A stretch of 64,000 nucleotides of DNA from Lithospermum erythrorhizon (GCA_019722365.1 JADFUC010001356.1:124001-188000), one strand, 5' to 3'; positions 24,661-37,724 are shown, numbered from the stretch's first letter. Notes: generated by a model not told the origin, from the letters alone. Translations and numbers: made by a program.

Positions 24661-24912
24661 TATATTGGGAGGATTTGATGTTGATATATTGGGAGGATTT
24701 GTCCGTCCTTATTATACAAGGAAAGATCTCGGAGCCTCTCACGCGGTTAGTCTTGATTGGTTTATGGGGCGCCATAAATGCTTATTCGGGTTAAATTATA
24801 GGAATGCAAAAGTTGTGGGTGTTTCGCTGGCCAAACCTTCTTATGGTTAGCCCTCATTTAGAGATCGCGTGATAAAGGAATTGTAAGATGTCGTCCAAGG
24901 GCAAGTGGGGAG

Positions 24913-25937
24913 TGTTAAAATCAATGAGGGTGGTTCCATTTATTGCCCGTTGCGACAATTATTAGCCAACAATTCATTTACCGATTGGAGTTAAATAACG
25001 TTATCGAAGAACTTAGTGTTGACTTAGTAATTGTATATTCTTGAGTGTGAGTTCTCATGATAATTTAAGAGGGTTATGAAGCGATTCTTTAGATGCTTAC
25101 TCATTAATCGTTATAATAATAGTAATTGGTGATTATTGTTATTATGCAACTTACTATTATACGAGCCTAGAAGGTCCATAGCGTAGGTGACGTTGAGTTA
25201 TATTTAAATGTATGAAATTAAAGAGAACTATATAATTGAGAAATGTATTTACCCGATTACAAGGGATACATTTTATGTAGGGAGATAATAGATTGAAACG
25301 AAATAGAATCAATTAAATGGTTATTTGGTGGTTAGAATATTTAATTTATCGATAACTTGAAAGATTATTGATATTGACACAAATTCTTATTTAATTAGCT
25401 TAATTAAATAGTTGACTCATTAGCAACTTCCGTTAGTGTCTTAGCGAACTAATAGAGTTAGCAATTCAACTAATACTTAACCAGGTTGCTTATGGGGCTT
25501 GTTTAACTTTGGCCTATATAAGCATAAGAAACTTTTAAGGTTATTTTAAGTAGTAAGTTTTTTGTAAGCTTTTCACCAAAACCCACAGTAACCCTTCCCC
25601 CCCACTTTGTGAAATTCTCCCGAAATTTTGGGGTTTTTCTAGTTTTGTTAAATGCTTGTTCTTAGCGTAGATTAGTTGGCAGTTATTACCTCTCAGTGTG
25701 GACTAACTAGAGATATCATACGATTGATATTCTGACAAGGAGGTGAAGGGAGATCAAATTCACGTTGTAATTTGAAGCATGTGATTTTGGTGATTTACTC
25801 CCATTGCCATTTGTAAGTCTGCATTTATTATATTTAATTATATGTTTTTTTGCATTGAATAATGTAGTATGCACTTTAAAAGATCCCGGAACTATGGATT
25901 TGTGTTGCTCTCCCTATATCCGTAGTAATTTTCTTCA
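24913..25937 (+). repeat. 3' LTR of the first copia element
   Basis: Starts TGTTAAAATC directly after a purine-rich tract (gcaagtggggag, 24901-24912), and ends TTCTTCA. It parallels the 5' LTR across its whole length, with many substitutions and indels. Confidence 0.85.
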
Positions 25938-27362
25938 TTGACATCGGCTTGACTTTTTAGGCTTTGTCTTCTGGCGACATAGTAGCTTGTTGCTATACTT
26001 GATGATCGGTGTGAATGTTGAGTATCCGACCTTGTTATTAATCTTGTCGATCGAGGCAAAGGGGGCTCATATGATGTGTTTCACACTTTTGGACTCAGTT
26101 ATAAGGGCTGAATATTCGGTGTATTTGCTATATACGGAACTTAATGAATCAACCACGAGATTTTCGGTGTTCATACAAGATTTATGAATAATCCAGTCTT
26201 TAAACTGTGCGAATATTGAGCGTTTTTGAGATATCTGTCGATTCTCATTAGATTTTGCTTATGACTTGAAGAATTATTGAGTTTGTGCAATAATTCTTAT
26301 TTGGCTAACCTATTTAGGACACGCGGAGGTGTTTTCGTACTTTGTGTGGTGTTTTAATTGGTGGTTTAAAGATTTTCTTAGAGAATTCGTAGGTATCGCT
26401 GTATTTTCCTCGAGGAAGTTTTTTTTGTATTTTACGAGATAGAGAATGTTCCTTTATTTTCGAAAATAAAGAGAGGAGTATTTATAGAGAACTTTGGAGT
26501 GCTTGATATCTGCTTCGATTGATTAGTTTATTTGAGGTGGATCGTAGTGCTTACTTGGTTGAATTTTGAGGAAAGATACGAGGCAGAGTGAATTTTAAAG
26601 GAATTAATTCTCCATGGGGTGAAAAGGGCTCTATTTTATCTGAGGAAGAAGGTTAGGATAACATAGGCGAAGCAGCGTTTTTATGTTGATCGGAGGCTTT
26701 TGGATCTTTATTTTGATCATGCTTTATGGAGTAGATTTTGAAACTTTTGAAACTTTGATTTGGCCATGGCCGATTTTAACTAATAAGTTGGGATTTTTAG
26801 CGCCGAGCACTTTAAATTTGTGGAAGGCTTGCCCAATTCGAGAACATTTTCTAGAATCTTCGTTAGATACTTGAGGGTTTTAGCGTTAAATTTAGAACCG
26901 GCCAGAAGGCACTTTAATGCGATATGCTTTTAATTAGTTTGATTAAATCATCTTAATCATTTTTAATTATTATTTAATAAATTTTCCTTTATTCACAATT
27001 TGTTATCGAGATGTGCTCGAGCGGGTATGAGGTATCGAAACTTTATGGGGTTGATTAACGGTCGCATGCCCGAAATCACGATGACGTTTCGATAAAACCT
27101 TTAGAGTTTAGTCGAGGGGCCAATCCCAATCGATAGAGCAATCATTTATTTAAATTATTGATTAAGCGGATTTAGTAAGGGATGTATGGAGACAGATCCA
27201 CATACCCCCACCCCCACGACGACGTCTTCCAAATGCATCAACAACTCCTTCCCAACCTTTGCCCCTCTCAGTCTCATCACACCCCTCCTTTCCCACTTCC
27301 CTTACAGAAACTAATCCCATCCTCCAAAACACCAAACAAGCAGAATTGCATCAGAGAAGACG
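25938..27362. other. Intergenic region between the copia element and the glutaredoxin gene
   Basis: No gene recognised. Short frames such as 25987-26187 and 26683-26874 have no known family. The last 200 bases before 27363 become C-rich (a CCCCCACCCCC run near 27205) and probably hold the promoter and leader of the glutaredoxin gene, though no clear TATA box was found. Confidence 0.4.
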
Positions 27363-29602
27363 ATGATTTTCCGGATCTCTAGACGGCAAAGCTTAGTCCT
27401 GACGGCTATAATAGGCGTGGGATCAATTTTACTAACGAATTCCGTCTCGAAAGCCGTAGCGTTAAGTTCCCCCTCTGCTTTCGTACAAAACGTCATATAT
27501 TCCAACAAAATTGCTGTCTTTTCCAAATCTTATTGTCCGTAAGATTCTTAATTTATTTTACTCTTATAATTCTCTGTTAATTCTACAAATTGTTTTATTT
27601 TGTTTATCACACGTATAACTTTGATTTCAATTAAAAACTAATTGAAAATGTTTTTTTTTAAAATATATTTTTCATCGAATATTATGTAACGCATAAAAGA
27701 TACTCCCTCCATTCGTAAAAGAGTGTGTTTGTTTTTTCAATTGTCACAGTTAACAAACATTGATTTCTTAATTGGATCACAAAAATTTGATTTGAATCAG
27801 AATTAGAATATCAGTAGTAAATTAGGTTGAGAATATTACTCTCTTCGTTTTTTTTTTATCATTCTAGTATAGAAATTGTAATTTTACATTTTCAATGGAC
27901 TTTTGACTATATTTTCTTATGAAATTATTAACCAACTAATGATATAGTTTTAAATAATTATAATTTTATATTTTCAATGTATTTTTTAGTACTTTTTATT
28001 TTTCTTAATCTATGTGCAAATGGCTAGAATAATAGCCAAATAAAAAAGAGAGGGAGTTAGTATTTGTTGATATGTTTTTCCACAAAATATTAAAAAATAT
28101 TTGAACTCAAAGTTTAAACCGTCAACACCTCAAAATTGGCGGGAGTATTCGTTAATTGTTAAAATGGGTTTCTTTTTACTCGCTACATCCGAAATGATTG
28201 TTCAATTTGTTTATCAATGAGCAAAATTTAAAAGATTGATTATTCATGGACATATATAACTTTGATTTGAATTAAAAAGTAGGTTGAAAATGCTTTTTTT
28301 GATGTATTTTTCAATTAATATTATAGAGCATATACAAAAATATTTGAATGCAAAATTTATAAAATTCAAATGGAGGGAGTATATTTCACCAGTTTGTCTC
28401 TTGATTATGAGTTCCATTTCTTGAACTTTTGGGTGATGAAATTATTTGGTATTTCCTTGGATCAGATATAGTCTGCGAGCGAAACGCATCCTTGCTGAGT
28501 TTAACGAGCAGCCTCATGTAGTGGAGCTTGATCTTGAGGTAATGAATTAATAACCGTCTTTTCATCATTTAATTGTTTGCCTTTTCTTGAAGTTCCTATT
28601 AATTACGCCCTCCGTTTCAGTTTAACCGGGATATTTGTGTTGAAAACAAATCAACCTACTTTTGAAGCTATAATTCATTTGGTTTAACTTTTTATTTATA
28701 TCAAAGATTATTAAAATTTGATAATATATACTAGACACTTATGTATAGGGATGTTTTCGGTTCGGTTGGTCGGTTTAATTTTTAGTAGCGAAACCCGATT
28801 CTATCAATTTTAACTGCACAAACCATTTCGGTTTGAATCGGTTCGGTTGATGTCGGTTTAAATGCTAGTCGTTTAGGTTCGGTCCGGTTTCGGTTTATAA
28901 AGTAATATAAAAAGTTTGTGACTTAAAATTAAAATAAAATTCACATAAATTTCAACAATATCACCAGCAGAATGCGTGAAATATAGTAGAGGCAGTCGTT
29001 TTGAGCGGGTTGCCTACTAGTTGATTACTAGCAATTGTTTTGGCTTATACTGATGATAGGCATTAGCTCTCGAAGCAATTCTTAACATGCATATGCGTTG
29101 ATTCTGTAGATACTTGAAATGTGCACCAAATACATGATTTCAAGCTAAAATAGACTACTTATGATTTCAAACTAAAATATTCACGTAACATTTCATAGAG
29201 TTTATAAAATAAATATGCTGGCAACGAAATGCATATGAAATCTTGTATCTAGCATTTTGTTCTGGCTGAATGGGTTTTATGAGAGTATCTCTGAGAACTC
29301 TAAATGTAAATTTCTGCTTGGTCTCATTGATTTATTTATGATGTGTCGAGAGGATGGTTACAAAATTCAAGATTATTTGTTGGAACTAGTAGGGCGCCGT
29401 ACTGTCCCTCAGGTATTTGTGAATGGAAAGCACATTGGTGGCTCTGATGGTGAGACCTTCAACCGAGTCTATTGTTCTTTGATATTAAGAATTGCTCGTT
29501 ATATAATTAGTCAGATTCTCAGAACGCCTTGTAACTTGTAATACAGATCTCCAGAGAGCTGTTGAGGATGGGAAACTCCAAAATCTTCTTGGTTCAGGAT
29601 AA
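27363..29602 (+). CDS. Glutaredoxin, secretory-pathway GRXC3/C4-like, CPYS active site
   Basis: Spliced exons: 27363-27538, 28466-28538, exon 3 ending at 29449, 29547-29602 (TAA 29600-29602); about 135 aa. Residues 11-34 form a hydrophobic signal or anchor, then [18 protein letters not shown], the redox motif CPYS at about 58-61, VELDL, the glutathione-binding block [17 protein letters not shown], and the end LQNLLGSG. Glutaredoxins reduce disulfides or remove glutathione from proteins; the N-terminus points to the endomembrane system. Exon 1 ends in CC, completed to Pro by exon 2 after the acceptor at 28465. Two oddities: the second active-site Cys of the usual CPYC is Ser (AGT where TGT is expected), and the only good acceptor for exon 3 (AG at 29349-29350) gives a one-base frame shift, while an in-frame start at 29347 would lack AG. 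Intron 1 carries MITEs. Confidence 0.87.
27702..28061. mobile_element. MITE-like insertion(s) in intron 1 of the glutaredoxin gene
   Basis: The clearest unit is 27838-28061: the left end TACTCTCTTCG... with a T-run then 'atcattctag' pairs with the right end '...ctagaataat' A-run 'gagagggagttagta'. A further left end TACTCCCTCCATTCG sits at 27704 without an obvious right partner, so two elements may be nested or one truncated. Confidence 0.6.
28177..28383. mobile_element. Stowaway-type MITE in intron 1 of the glutaredoxin gene
   Basis: Left end TACTCGCTACATCCG and right end CAAATGGAGGGAGTATA are imperfect inverted repeats with TA at the tips. About 207 bases, non-coding; it ends about 80 bases before exon 2. 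Confidence 0.6.
28748..28905. repeat. CGGTT-rich low-complexity block in intron 2 of the glutaredoxin gene
   Basis: The pentamer-like word cggtt / cggttcggtt recurs many times in about 160 bases. A shorter version lies at 4832-4856 in intron 1 of the DUF726 gene. Such blocks are common in plant non-coding DNA. Confidence 0.6.
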
Positions 29603-31576
29603 CCACAATAGTGGATATGTGGAATCATTCTCGAGCATTGTGAGGTGATTGTATTAGTGCTGAATCCTGATCCAATATACTGACGGATTTTATATTGGAT
29701 CTTTAGGTTTTTTCTATTCACCATGAAAATGAGCCGTAGACAATATGGTTAGACAGATGAAAAGACGGGCTTCCTTATCCAAAAGTATTAGTTGCTCTAG
29801 GGGTAGAATGGGAATTGTATAAATTTCGCGAATCCTCTTGAAAGAGAGGGGTGCCTTCGGGAACGCGGACACAGGTGGTGCGATTGAATTTTAATATTAT
29901 TGTAATAAACATTGAGCTATTTCTTAAGGCTGCACAAAGAAACTGAACATAAAATTTCCTTGTTCTTGATACATTGAGGATGAAATCTGTCACACCAGAT
30001 TTGTTTCAGTGTAATACATCGTGAATAAAAACCTTGTCCCAGCCATGGATTCATTAGACAGGTTTTATATATCCTTTCTCAGGGTAGATGCTTTTTAAGA
30101 TGCTTGTAATGTGACCTTATGCCCCCTTTCAGATTTTTTAGTGCCTTTGGCGTTCCTTTGCCATCTTGCTTTTTAGCTGCATGCGTTTTGTTTTGTTTCA
30201 GCTAGCTCTGCTGTTTAATCCTATGTGACCAGAACCTCGATCACTAACGTGGGTGGCCTGTATCTTATTTTTGATCTTCGCTTATTGCCGTATCTGTCTA
30301 ATGTGGTTGCACTTGCTAGCTTTCCTTGGTTATCCTTGTGATATTCATTTGATGATTAATTCCCAGTGCCATCCTTCTTGACAAATGATCAACTTGTCCT
30401 CTGCATGAGTTATCACTGGGACTCTTTTATGTAATGGTCCAGCTGATGCTTGGTTGCATATTGTTGAACAATAAATAAGTACTCCGTAAAAACCCATCGA
30501 ATAATAATAGTGATAGGGTCGTAATCAAATAATGGTCCGCTTAAAAGAGACTATGCGAATTTAGCAGATGTTTATAGATATGATCCATCTATCAAACTTC
30601 TCATTTGAAGGAGTTTGTATATATGATTTTGGAGGTTGCAGCAATTTGTATGTTGAATAGTGATTCTGTTTAATAAATAAATTTGAACTTTTTGCAACTT
30701 ACAACTTGGAATTTCAATTTGAGGATTTAAATTAAGTTTCTTGAATTAGAGATTCCAGTTTAGATTGGATTCAATACTTGTTAACATATTTATTATTTGT
30801 AGTTTATAACAATGTCAAATTGGAATCATGAAAAGTCGATACCAATAGTAAGTAGTTCATTTTCTATATATTGATGTTAGAACAAGGGCAAGCTATCCAT
30901 GTATTCATCTGCTCCCTAGTTTATAAATGATGGTAGTGGGAGTTCTGACCACCACCATAGCGGACTTTAGTCCATTTCACTCCGATGAGTCTGAAAGACG
31001 ATAGAGTCAGTCAAGGCCGCGACATATATTATGTTGCAGGTTGCATCCATTATATCATCTTAGCCTACCTCGACTATCAATTGATTTTATGGTGTTAGCC
31101 GAGACCCCATGGATTATTGGTAACCAATAAATATCTGGTGTCTTGCATCACCTCTTGTTGATAATCAAGTTCATTGGAGACTACTGATATGAAATACAAG
31201 TGCTTTGGATGTGTATTATTCATCTAATCTTTAGAACTTGAAATAATATAACTTTCATTTCATTGAGAGTAATACTGCACAGAGAACAGTACTGAAACTT
31301 CTTAGTTCCAATCAACACAACTTGACTAAAAATTGGATGACTCAAAAAATGCAGCTTTTCAAGTCTCCATTTCAGGTTAGAAGGAGAAAGGGACCAGCAC
31401 TGCAAGATTCAAGGGGATTCTCAACTCTGAATCGCTGCACAAACGTTAACTTAATTAAACCTCTATAAATTCTTATAAATCGTAAATCCTCTAATCAATA
31501 TAGTTATCCTATAAGAAAACCAATGGTATGCTATATGGTATGATTAATCATCAATGTAACTGTTGATTTGAAACAT
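29603..31576. other. Intergenic region between convergent glutaredoxin and beta-galactosidase genes
   Basis: It contains the 3' ends of the two genes. No further gene, RNA or clear transposon was found; short frames on either strand are incidental. Confidence 0.55.
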
Positions 31577-34500
31577 TTACGAGCAGGCTGCTTCTACTGA
31601 TAGCCGCTTCAATGTGTTCGGACAGGGATCTCGACCAAAGTTACTGTTTGCTACTGTGACAACACATCTTTGTTTCCCAATACACATCTGCATTTTGTTA
31701 ACAATGGAAAATAAATCAAAAACTGACATGCTAATGAAGGGTTAATTTTCCTGCCATAAGAGCTGTTGGTACCTTTTCTATGGTGGTGTATGATTCAGGG
31801 GCATGGCAACTTCCGTGCTGGAAGCTTCCACAGGTACCTAGAGGAGTTCCGAAGCTTGCAAACTTGATGGAAGAGATGTATCGACCTTGGGAACAACGAA
31901 GATGAACTTTGGGATTATGGTACGCCTGATTTTTACCATAAGTTTCAATGTGATAATTATTAATGGTAGGGTGATACTCAGGGACTTCTGCACATACACT
32001 TGTGACTGATCTCTTCACAAGCGATATTTTAGAGGGATTTCCTCCTAGTTCTTCAAAGAGTACCAATATATTAAGTCTAGGCCTTAACCAAGATCTGGGC
32101 ACATGGTACCTGAAGTAAATCTGTATTAGTCAAAAGACCTAACATATTGATAACTCATATTTTCCTTGCTCTGCATGAAGTAGATTATGGAAGACGAATA
32201 GGGGAAATTACCATCGCTGAGTTGGTTGACCGCATCCAACTTGGCACTTAGTAGGACGATAAGTTTTCCTGTAACTGCAGTCACTGCAATTACCAGTAGC
32301 GATTGCTGTCCAATATCTTCCAAGACTTTGACCATTAATCCAGATATGACCTTTTCCCATGCTACTCATGTCGAGCGCCAATGGCTCGTCCCCATCTGGT
32401 GCATTGAAAGAAGCCTGGACATTTCAGCGATTTCACAGTCAATGAGAATGTCCTTTATCACTAGCAACTAGAGAGTGTTTCGAATTCTGTCCTACCTTAT
32501 GCCAGGTTAAAGGTTGTTGTCTTTGTGCAATTAGTGAACCCGTCATCCAGTCATCTGACGAAATTCGATCAGGAGAGGAGAGATCCATGGTTTCCCCTTT
32601 AAGTCCAACCTGTTAATGAAGGTATTTATATGATAAATGGTTATATCTATTGTATTGGGAAATTTTCGTTTTCATTCAATAATGTATATACTTCGAAATT
32701 ATTTTCAGTAATCGACAACGTTAGGACGTCTAACCTGGTAGGTCCATTTTCCCTGTGACAGGTCTCGTTTTCCCTGATCAAGACCATAAAGTACTACTGG
32801 TCCTAAGATTCCTGTGCTCCATGTCTCAAAATGTCCTCCCACATACTTCAGTCAAGTAGACAAATTGATTAGGGAATTATGAAATAAATAACCAAGATGA
32901 TATTGAATTTATTATTGACTTAGAATAAAAATATTAGGGAGTGCAATTAGCATATATAGCCAATTTCAATTACACTAAATTACAAGGTAAGAAATCATCT
33001 TTCTTGTCCAGTAATCAGGAGAGAAATGTCGTATAGCCCATGTTAGATAGTACGGAGTATTAGATAGAGTAAACATCAACATCAAGATGTCCCAATGTAT
33101 GACTTCGATACTTATTGTTTTCTGAAGTTCGACCATCAAACATGGAGATACTCATCTAAGTGTGCTGAATATCTCCAACATGTATATTATGCTATGAAAT
33201 GATAAAATATGATGTGAGTAAATCAGAAACCAAGAACTAACCTGCATCCCAACAGAAACACTTAGTAGAGAGATCCGGTTGTCTCCTGCTCGAAGTTTTA
33301 CATTCTGTCTATATGTTATTTTCCTGTATTCCCGATTTCCAGATGCAGAACCTATTTAACATGATTATTGTTACCAATTAAGTGTCAATTTTAATCTAAC
33401 GCAAAATTGGAGTCAGTTATTCGGCTCCATGAAATAAGTGATTTGCATACCTGCTAGTTGCCCATTGATGAATACATGTAGCGCATGCCCTGCAGACTGA
33501 ACCATCAGCGTTGGGAGCTCCCCGCCTCGCAAGAAAGACTCGGATGAAGATATGCTCACACTGCAAAAAAATGGAAGTGTTCATGGTTACAATTGGTTCT
33601 GATTGGTAAGTAGTAGATATCGAATATCAGAAATACGCTTAAGTCGAGGAATCATATAACTGTAGTTTAATATGGAAAAATATTTGAACACCAGTAATAC
33701 TACATTGGCAATATCATTGACAATCATAGATTGAAAGAGAAGCATACAAGGTCCATAATCGACTCACCTGGTAGTGTACCAGAGGTAATCACTAGTATCC
33801 CTAGTGACATTCACTTGCTCTAAGAGACCAGGAACAGTAAATGTCGATCTATCATACAAAGATGATAAATCCTCATTGAATATTTCCCAGGAGAACAATT
33901 TTACATTTGTTGGAAGCATTCCTATCAGTGATGTTTGAACTCCGACCTGGGGAAGAACGAAAATCGAGCTTAAAGAACTTCTTATACGATTCATTCCACT
34001 TCATAATATTGGCATACAGAAGTAGGCAATTATGAATCCCTTACTTTGGCAGTGTTGAAGACCACATTTCTGCAGTCAGGAAGAATGCTCATGGACCATG
34101 GAGGCAAATCATAGTGCATGTTATTGAACAAAACTCTGGAGGAATAATTTTTATCATAGTTCGATAGAAAAGCCGCACATTCTCCTTTTTCTGAGGCATA
34201 AACATGAGCCTGAAAAATATGACATTGTTGTTGAAATGGAGAAATTATATATCGACGACAGAGATGAATAATGCAAAAGGTTATGTGGAAACCTCCTGAA
34301 GGTTTCCCAAAGATGTCACAATAGGATCTGCTGAAATCAAGGCATGTTCACATAATTTAATAGACCTATGAAGTTCCTTCAGATGACCATATTTGGGTTG
34401 TCGAATGAGACCTGAAGAACGAAACATGATATAATTAGAAGTCAAACAAATGACACTGGATGAAGAAATATGCAACTTTGAGAGTGATGTCTGACCATAT

Positions 34501-36679
34501 TCATCAAGAGGAGCATCATAATCATAGCTAGTAGTGAGGAACGGTCCTCCAGCTGATCGTCCGAAATTGGTACCTCCATGGTACTGGTTTACCAAAGGCC
34601 ATAATATTAGTCTCAAGGAATGATGCTTTTCTAGCTTATGATTTCTAGTAGGTATTAGTGATAATTAGAATAAGTTAAAAGTGCAGGAAAATCATAGGTT
34701 TCAAGACACCAACCATGTAATAGTTAACAAAGGACCCTCCATTCCGTATAAACCTTGCTACTGCAAATGCCAAATCTTGAACTGGCCTCTGATGAATTGG
34801 ACCTCCGAATTCTGTAAACCTATTAATATTTGATAAATGCAATAAGAGTTACAACTGCCTATTATTAAGAATCATAGGACTAATAACGAATGGTCATTGA
34901 ATCACAAACCATCCAGTCCAGGCTTCAGTCCACATAGTTGGTTTATATGGTTTGTTCGGATTGAAAGTGTCGCAATAGAACCCGTTGCAAGTGTTTATCT
35001 GCAAACAATGAACAATCAACATTGCTTAAGGAACTAAATGGAGATAAATAGTCATTTTCACCATAGTGTTACTGCAATGGGACCTAAATGCTTCAATGAA
35101 CTTATACGTGATGAAAAAGATTAAGATGCTGAAACAAGAGCTTATCAGCTATGTTTTGAGCATAACTTATGGATACAGACTTCAGACAATGCCAAAAGGA
35201 AGCATCAATTTTGGAACAACAGTAATGATTCTCACCATAGGGTCAGGAGCATCATCCTCCTTACACATCACCCAGGGCACACCGGTGTCGGTTTCAACAG
35301 CCATTTTGGCAGCCCATGTCATATAGTTATAAGCAGGTTGTCCACCTTCTTTTACTTGATTCCCATACTCATTTTCAATCTATATGACAGTGAAAGAGCA
35401 TGTCAATTAGTACAAAACGAAGAACACAAAATCTAACACTCAAATTTTTCGAACATTGTAATTTCCATGATTATCGTGATTGATAAATTTATATTATGAT
35501 ATCACATGATTAAAAACCTGTGAGAGTATAATAGGGCCACCCTGAGACTTGAATAGGCATTCGCTCTTCATCAAATTGACAATTTTCTCAGTGAACCCTT
35601 TCATCGCTTTCTGTCAAAACCACAAAACCAAATAAGACAAGGACAAACAATAGAATAATCCACAACATAAACAATGAAAAATAGAAATCAACATTACAAT
35701 ACCAAAATAATTTCATGAAAAATGAATCAAAGAATTAATACCTTAAAAGGTTCATTGTCAGTCCTGAAACTAATGCCTGGGATAAACTTTAGCCACACTG
35801 GAAATCCTCTGAAAAATAAATTTAGTTAGTAAATACATTAACCAATATTATTCTTCAAGGACCAAGTTCATTAAGTACATAAACTAAAAAAATTCAGAAT
35901 TTTTAAAGTAAAAAAATAATAGTTACCCAAAGTTCCATTCTGCACAAACATAGGGTCCAATTCTTATGTGAGCATACAACCCTGCTTTCTGAATTGTTTT
36001 GACAAATCTGACCAAATCATTCCTTCCTTCAAAGTTATACTGACAACACATCAAATAAACAATTTTTTCAATACCACCAAAATAAGTATTCAAGAAAACA
36101 TAAAAATTACTTAACAAATTAATAAAAGTAACAAGAAGTAAAATGTACTTGGCCAGGGGAAGGTTCATGGATATTCCAAAACACATAAGTCTCAACCACA
36201 TCCAAACCACCCGCTTTCGCTTTGTAAATGAGATCTTCCCACATCTAGAACAACAAATATATTACGGAGTGATAAATATTCAGACTTTACTGCAAATATG
36301 TTTGTGTCAATTCGGAAACAGCCCTCCTATTATCACAGGATAAGACTACGTTCTATCCGAGCCACCTTATCCCGCTTAGGCAGTAGCCTCTTCAGAGGCA
36401 TTGGGGCATGTTGACCGCATACATGTCTATGTAAGCAAGTGTTACAAAAAATTTAAGAAACCTTAGAGATGCCAAACAAACCTCAGGGGTACTTCTAGGA
36501 TAATGTATAGAACCAGAGAAAAGTATTCTCCTTTGCCCATTAATGATAATAGCCTTCTTATCATAAGTAACATGACATTGAACTAAAACAGACAGAAACA
36601 GAACAATTATGAAGTATATCATAACACACTTCGAAGCTAAACCAATTTCCATGATCATACAAACAAAGAATATCAACAA
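31577..36679 (-). CDS. BGAL: Beta-galactosidase, GH35, with C-terminal SUEL-type lectin domain
   Basis: Nineteen exons, all with canonical sites and matching phases: 36679-36482, 36244-36149, 36039-35927, 35808-35742, 35610-35518, 35379-35236, 34998-34910, 34819-34714, 34583-34496, 34411-34293, 34209-34045, 33946-33768, 33560-33451, 33351-33242, 32845-32735, 32609-32496, 32414-32212, 32109-31773, 31687-31577. The product has 850 aa, normal for the family. A hydrophobic signal sequence lies within the first ~35 residues ([15 protein letters not shown]; a Met ten residues in is an alternative start), followed by [15 protein letters not shown]. The GH35 signature [14 protein letters not shown] gives the acid/base Glu at about 193, and WTEAWTGW the nucleophile Glu at about 262. 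Later come [13 protein letters not shown] and galactose-binding-like beta domains ([26 protein letters not shown]). Residues ~760-850 form the Cys-rich SUEL lectin domain. It removes terminal beta-galactosyl residues from cell-wall polymers in the apoplast (family knowledge). Confidence 0.97.
36290..36419 (+). mobile_element. Au-like SINE fragment in intron 1 of the beta-galactosidase gene
   Basis: Contains 'ggataagactacgttct', 'ccttatcccgctt' and the ending 'cagaggcattggggcatgtt', matching the Au-like fragment at 8224-8325 in its last block. It lies antisense to the host gene and wholly within the 237-base intron 36245-36481, making up over half of it. Confidence 0.6.
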
Positions 36680-36820
36680 TGCATGTATTTTCTTGTCTTT
36701 ATGTGATTGTTTGGTGGGAAATTTGAAAGCAAAACAAAATCTTGATACAACTTATTGGGGGATGGCATCAGCTATACACCAGTGTGGAAGCAGAGTAAAT
36801 AGCAATGGTCTTACATACAA

Positions 36821-36828
36821 TATATATA
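36821..36828 (-). promoter_or_regulatory. TATA box candidate of the beta-galactosidase gene
   Basis: TATATATA, about 142 bases before the start codon at 36679 on the minus strand. The spacing allows a leader of about 110 bases. Confidence 0.4.
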
Positions 36829-37080
36829 CACATATTTGAACAGTTAAATGCAGCTTTCATCACTAAAGGCATGGTGGGTCATCTTTTTTATTTTCATATT
36901 TATTTATTTTATTTTTTCGTTAGTTTGGGTTTCAACAATTGTTATTAGGATTAACAAAATTATAAATTAATTAGATTTTTCTATCATGTGGCTTTGGAGA
37001 CAAGTAAAACTTTATTTTTGGAAATAAACATAATGCTTAAAAACAAAGAAGTAAATATATCTTAAATATCTTCCATATGG

Positions 37081-37247
37081 AATTTTGTAAAAAAATATTC
37101 TACCAAATACTTTACTGTACGAACATATCAAAATTATTAGTACTATTAATTAGTTAAGAAAATCTACCATACCAAAATTTTGTAGAAAAATATTCTACCA
37201 AAATACTTTACCTTCTTAACATATCAAAATTATTAATATTAATTAGG
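37081..37247 (+). repeat. Tandem duplication of about 100 bases
   Basis: The blocks 'aatattctaccaaa..acttta' and 'aacatatcaaaattatta' occur twice in the same order, at about 37095-37140 and 37188-37233, with small differences. Confidence 0.7.
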
Positions 37248-37678
37248 TTTCTATGTTCCTTCATGTCTTCTTATACATATTTTACATTTAAAGTATCCAA
37301 TCTTTGGAAATAGAATCTCCTAAAATCACTCTAGTACAATGCGTCTTCAAAGAACTTTCTGTTTTAATTTTATTTACTCCTATAGAATTTAGCTAATACT
37401 CCGTATGGTTCCTCACTAAGAGGTTTCCGTCTATTTTAACATCAAATGAAATGAAATGATAGTATGATGAAATGTTAGATATTTTAACGCTAATGAATAA
37501 TAATATAGTAAGAATAATTTTTACAAATCTAGAGTAATATTTGATTAAATGATAATTTATTTGGGAATTTCAATTAGGGCAATTTAGTATTTTCCATTAT
37601 TTATTGTTTTTTCTCATTATTTGATGTATTTCTGTATTGGCTCTGTAAACTTTTATTACATGGAAATGTTTTGGTTTC

Positions 37679-37681
<3 letters not shown>

Positions 37682-37724
<43 letters not shown>

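Larger units (their letters stand above)
17701..25937 (+). mobile_element. Ty1-copia LTR retrotransposon, decayed, with both LTRs
   Basis: Two direct repeats of about 1 kb (17701-18700 and 24913-25937) flank an interior with gag, protease, integrase, reverse transcriptase and RNase H remnants in copia order. A tRNA-iMet-like primer site follows the 5' LTR and a purine-rich tract precedes the 3' LTR. Every coding part is broken by stops and shifts, so the element cannot make its own proteins. The two LTRs differ at many sites and by many small indels, so the insertion is old. I could not find a matching 5-bp target duplication. Confidence 0.9.

Noticed and set aside
29257..29346. Extra glutaredoxin coding sequence before exon 3
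   Set aside because: The frame continues upstream, but using the in-frame AG near 29293 would add about 20 residues absent from the family; a one-base defect at the normal acceptor is simpler.
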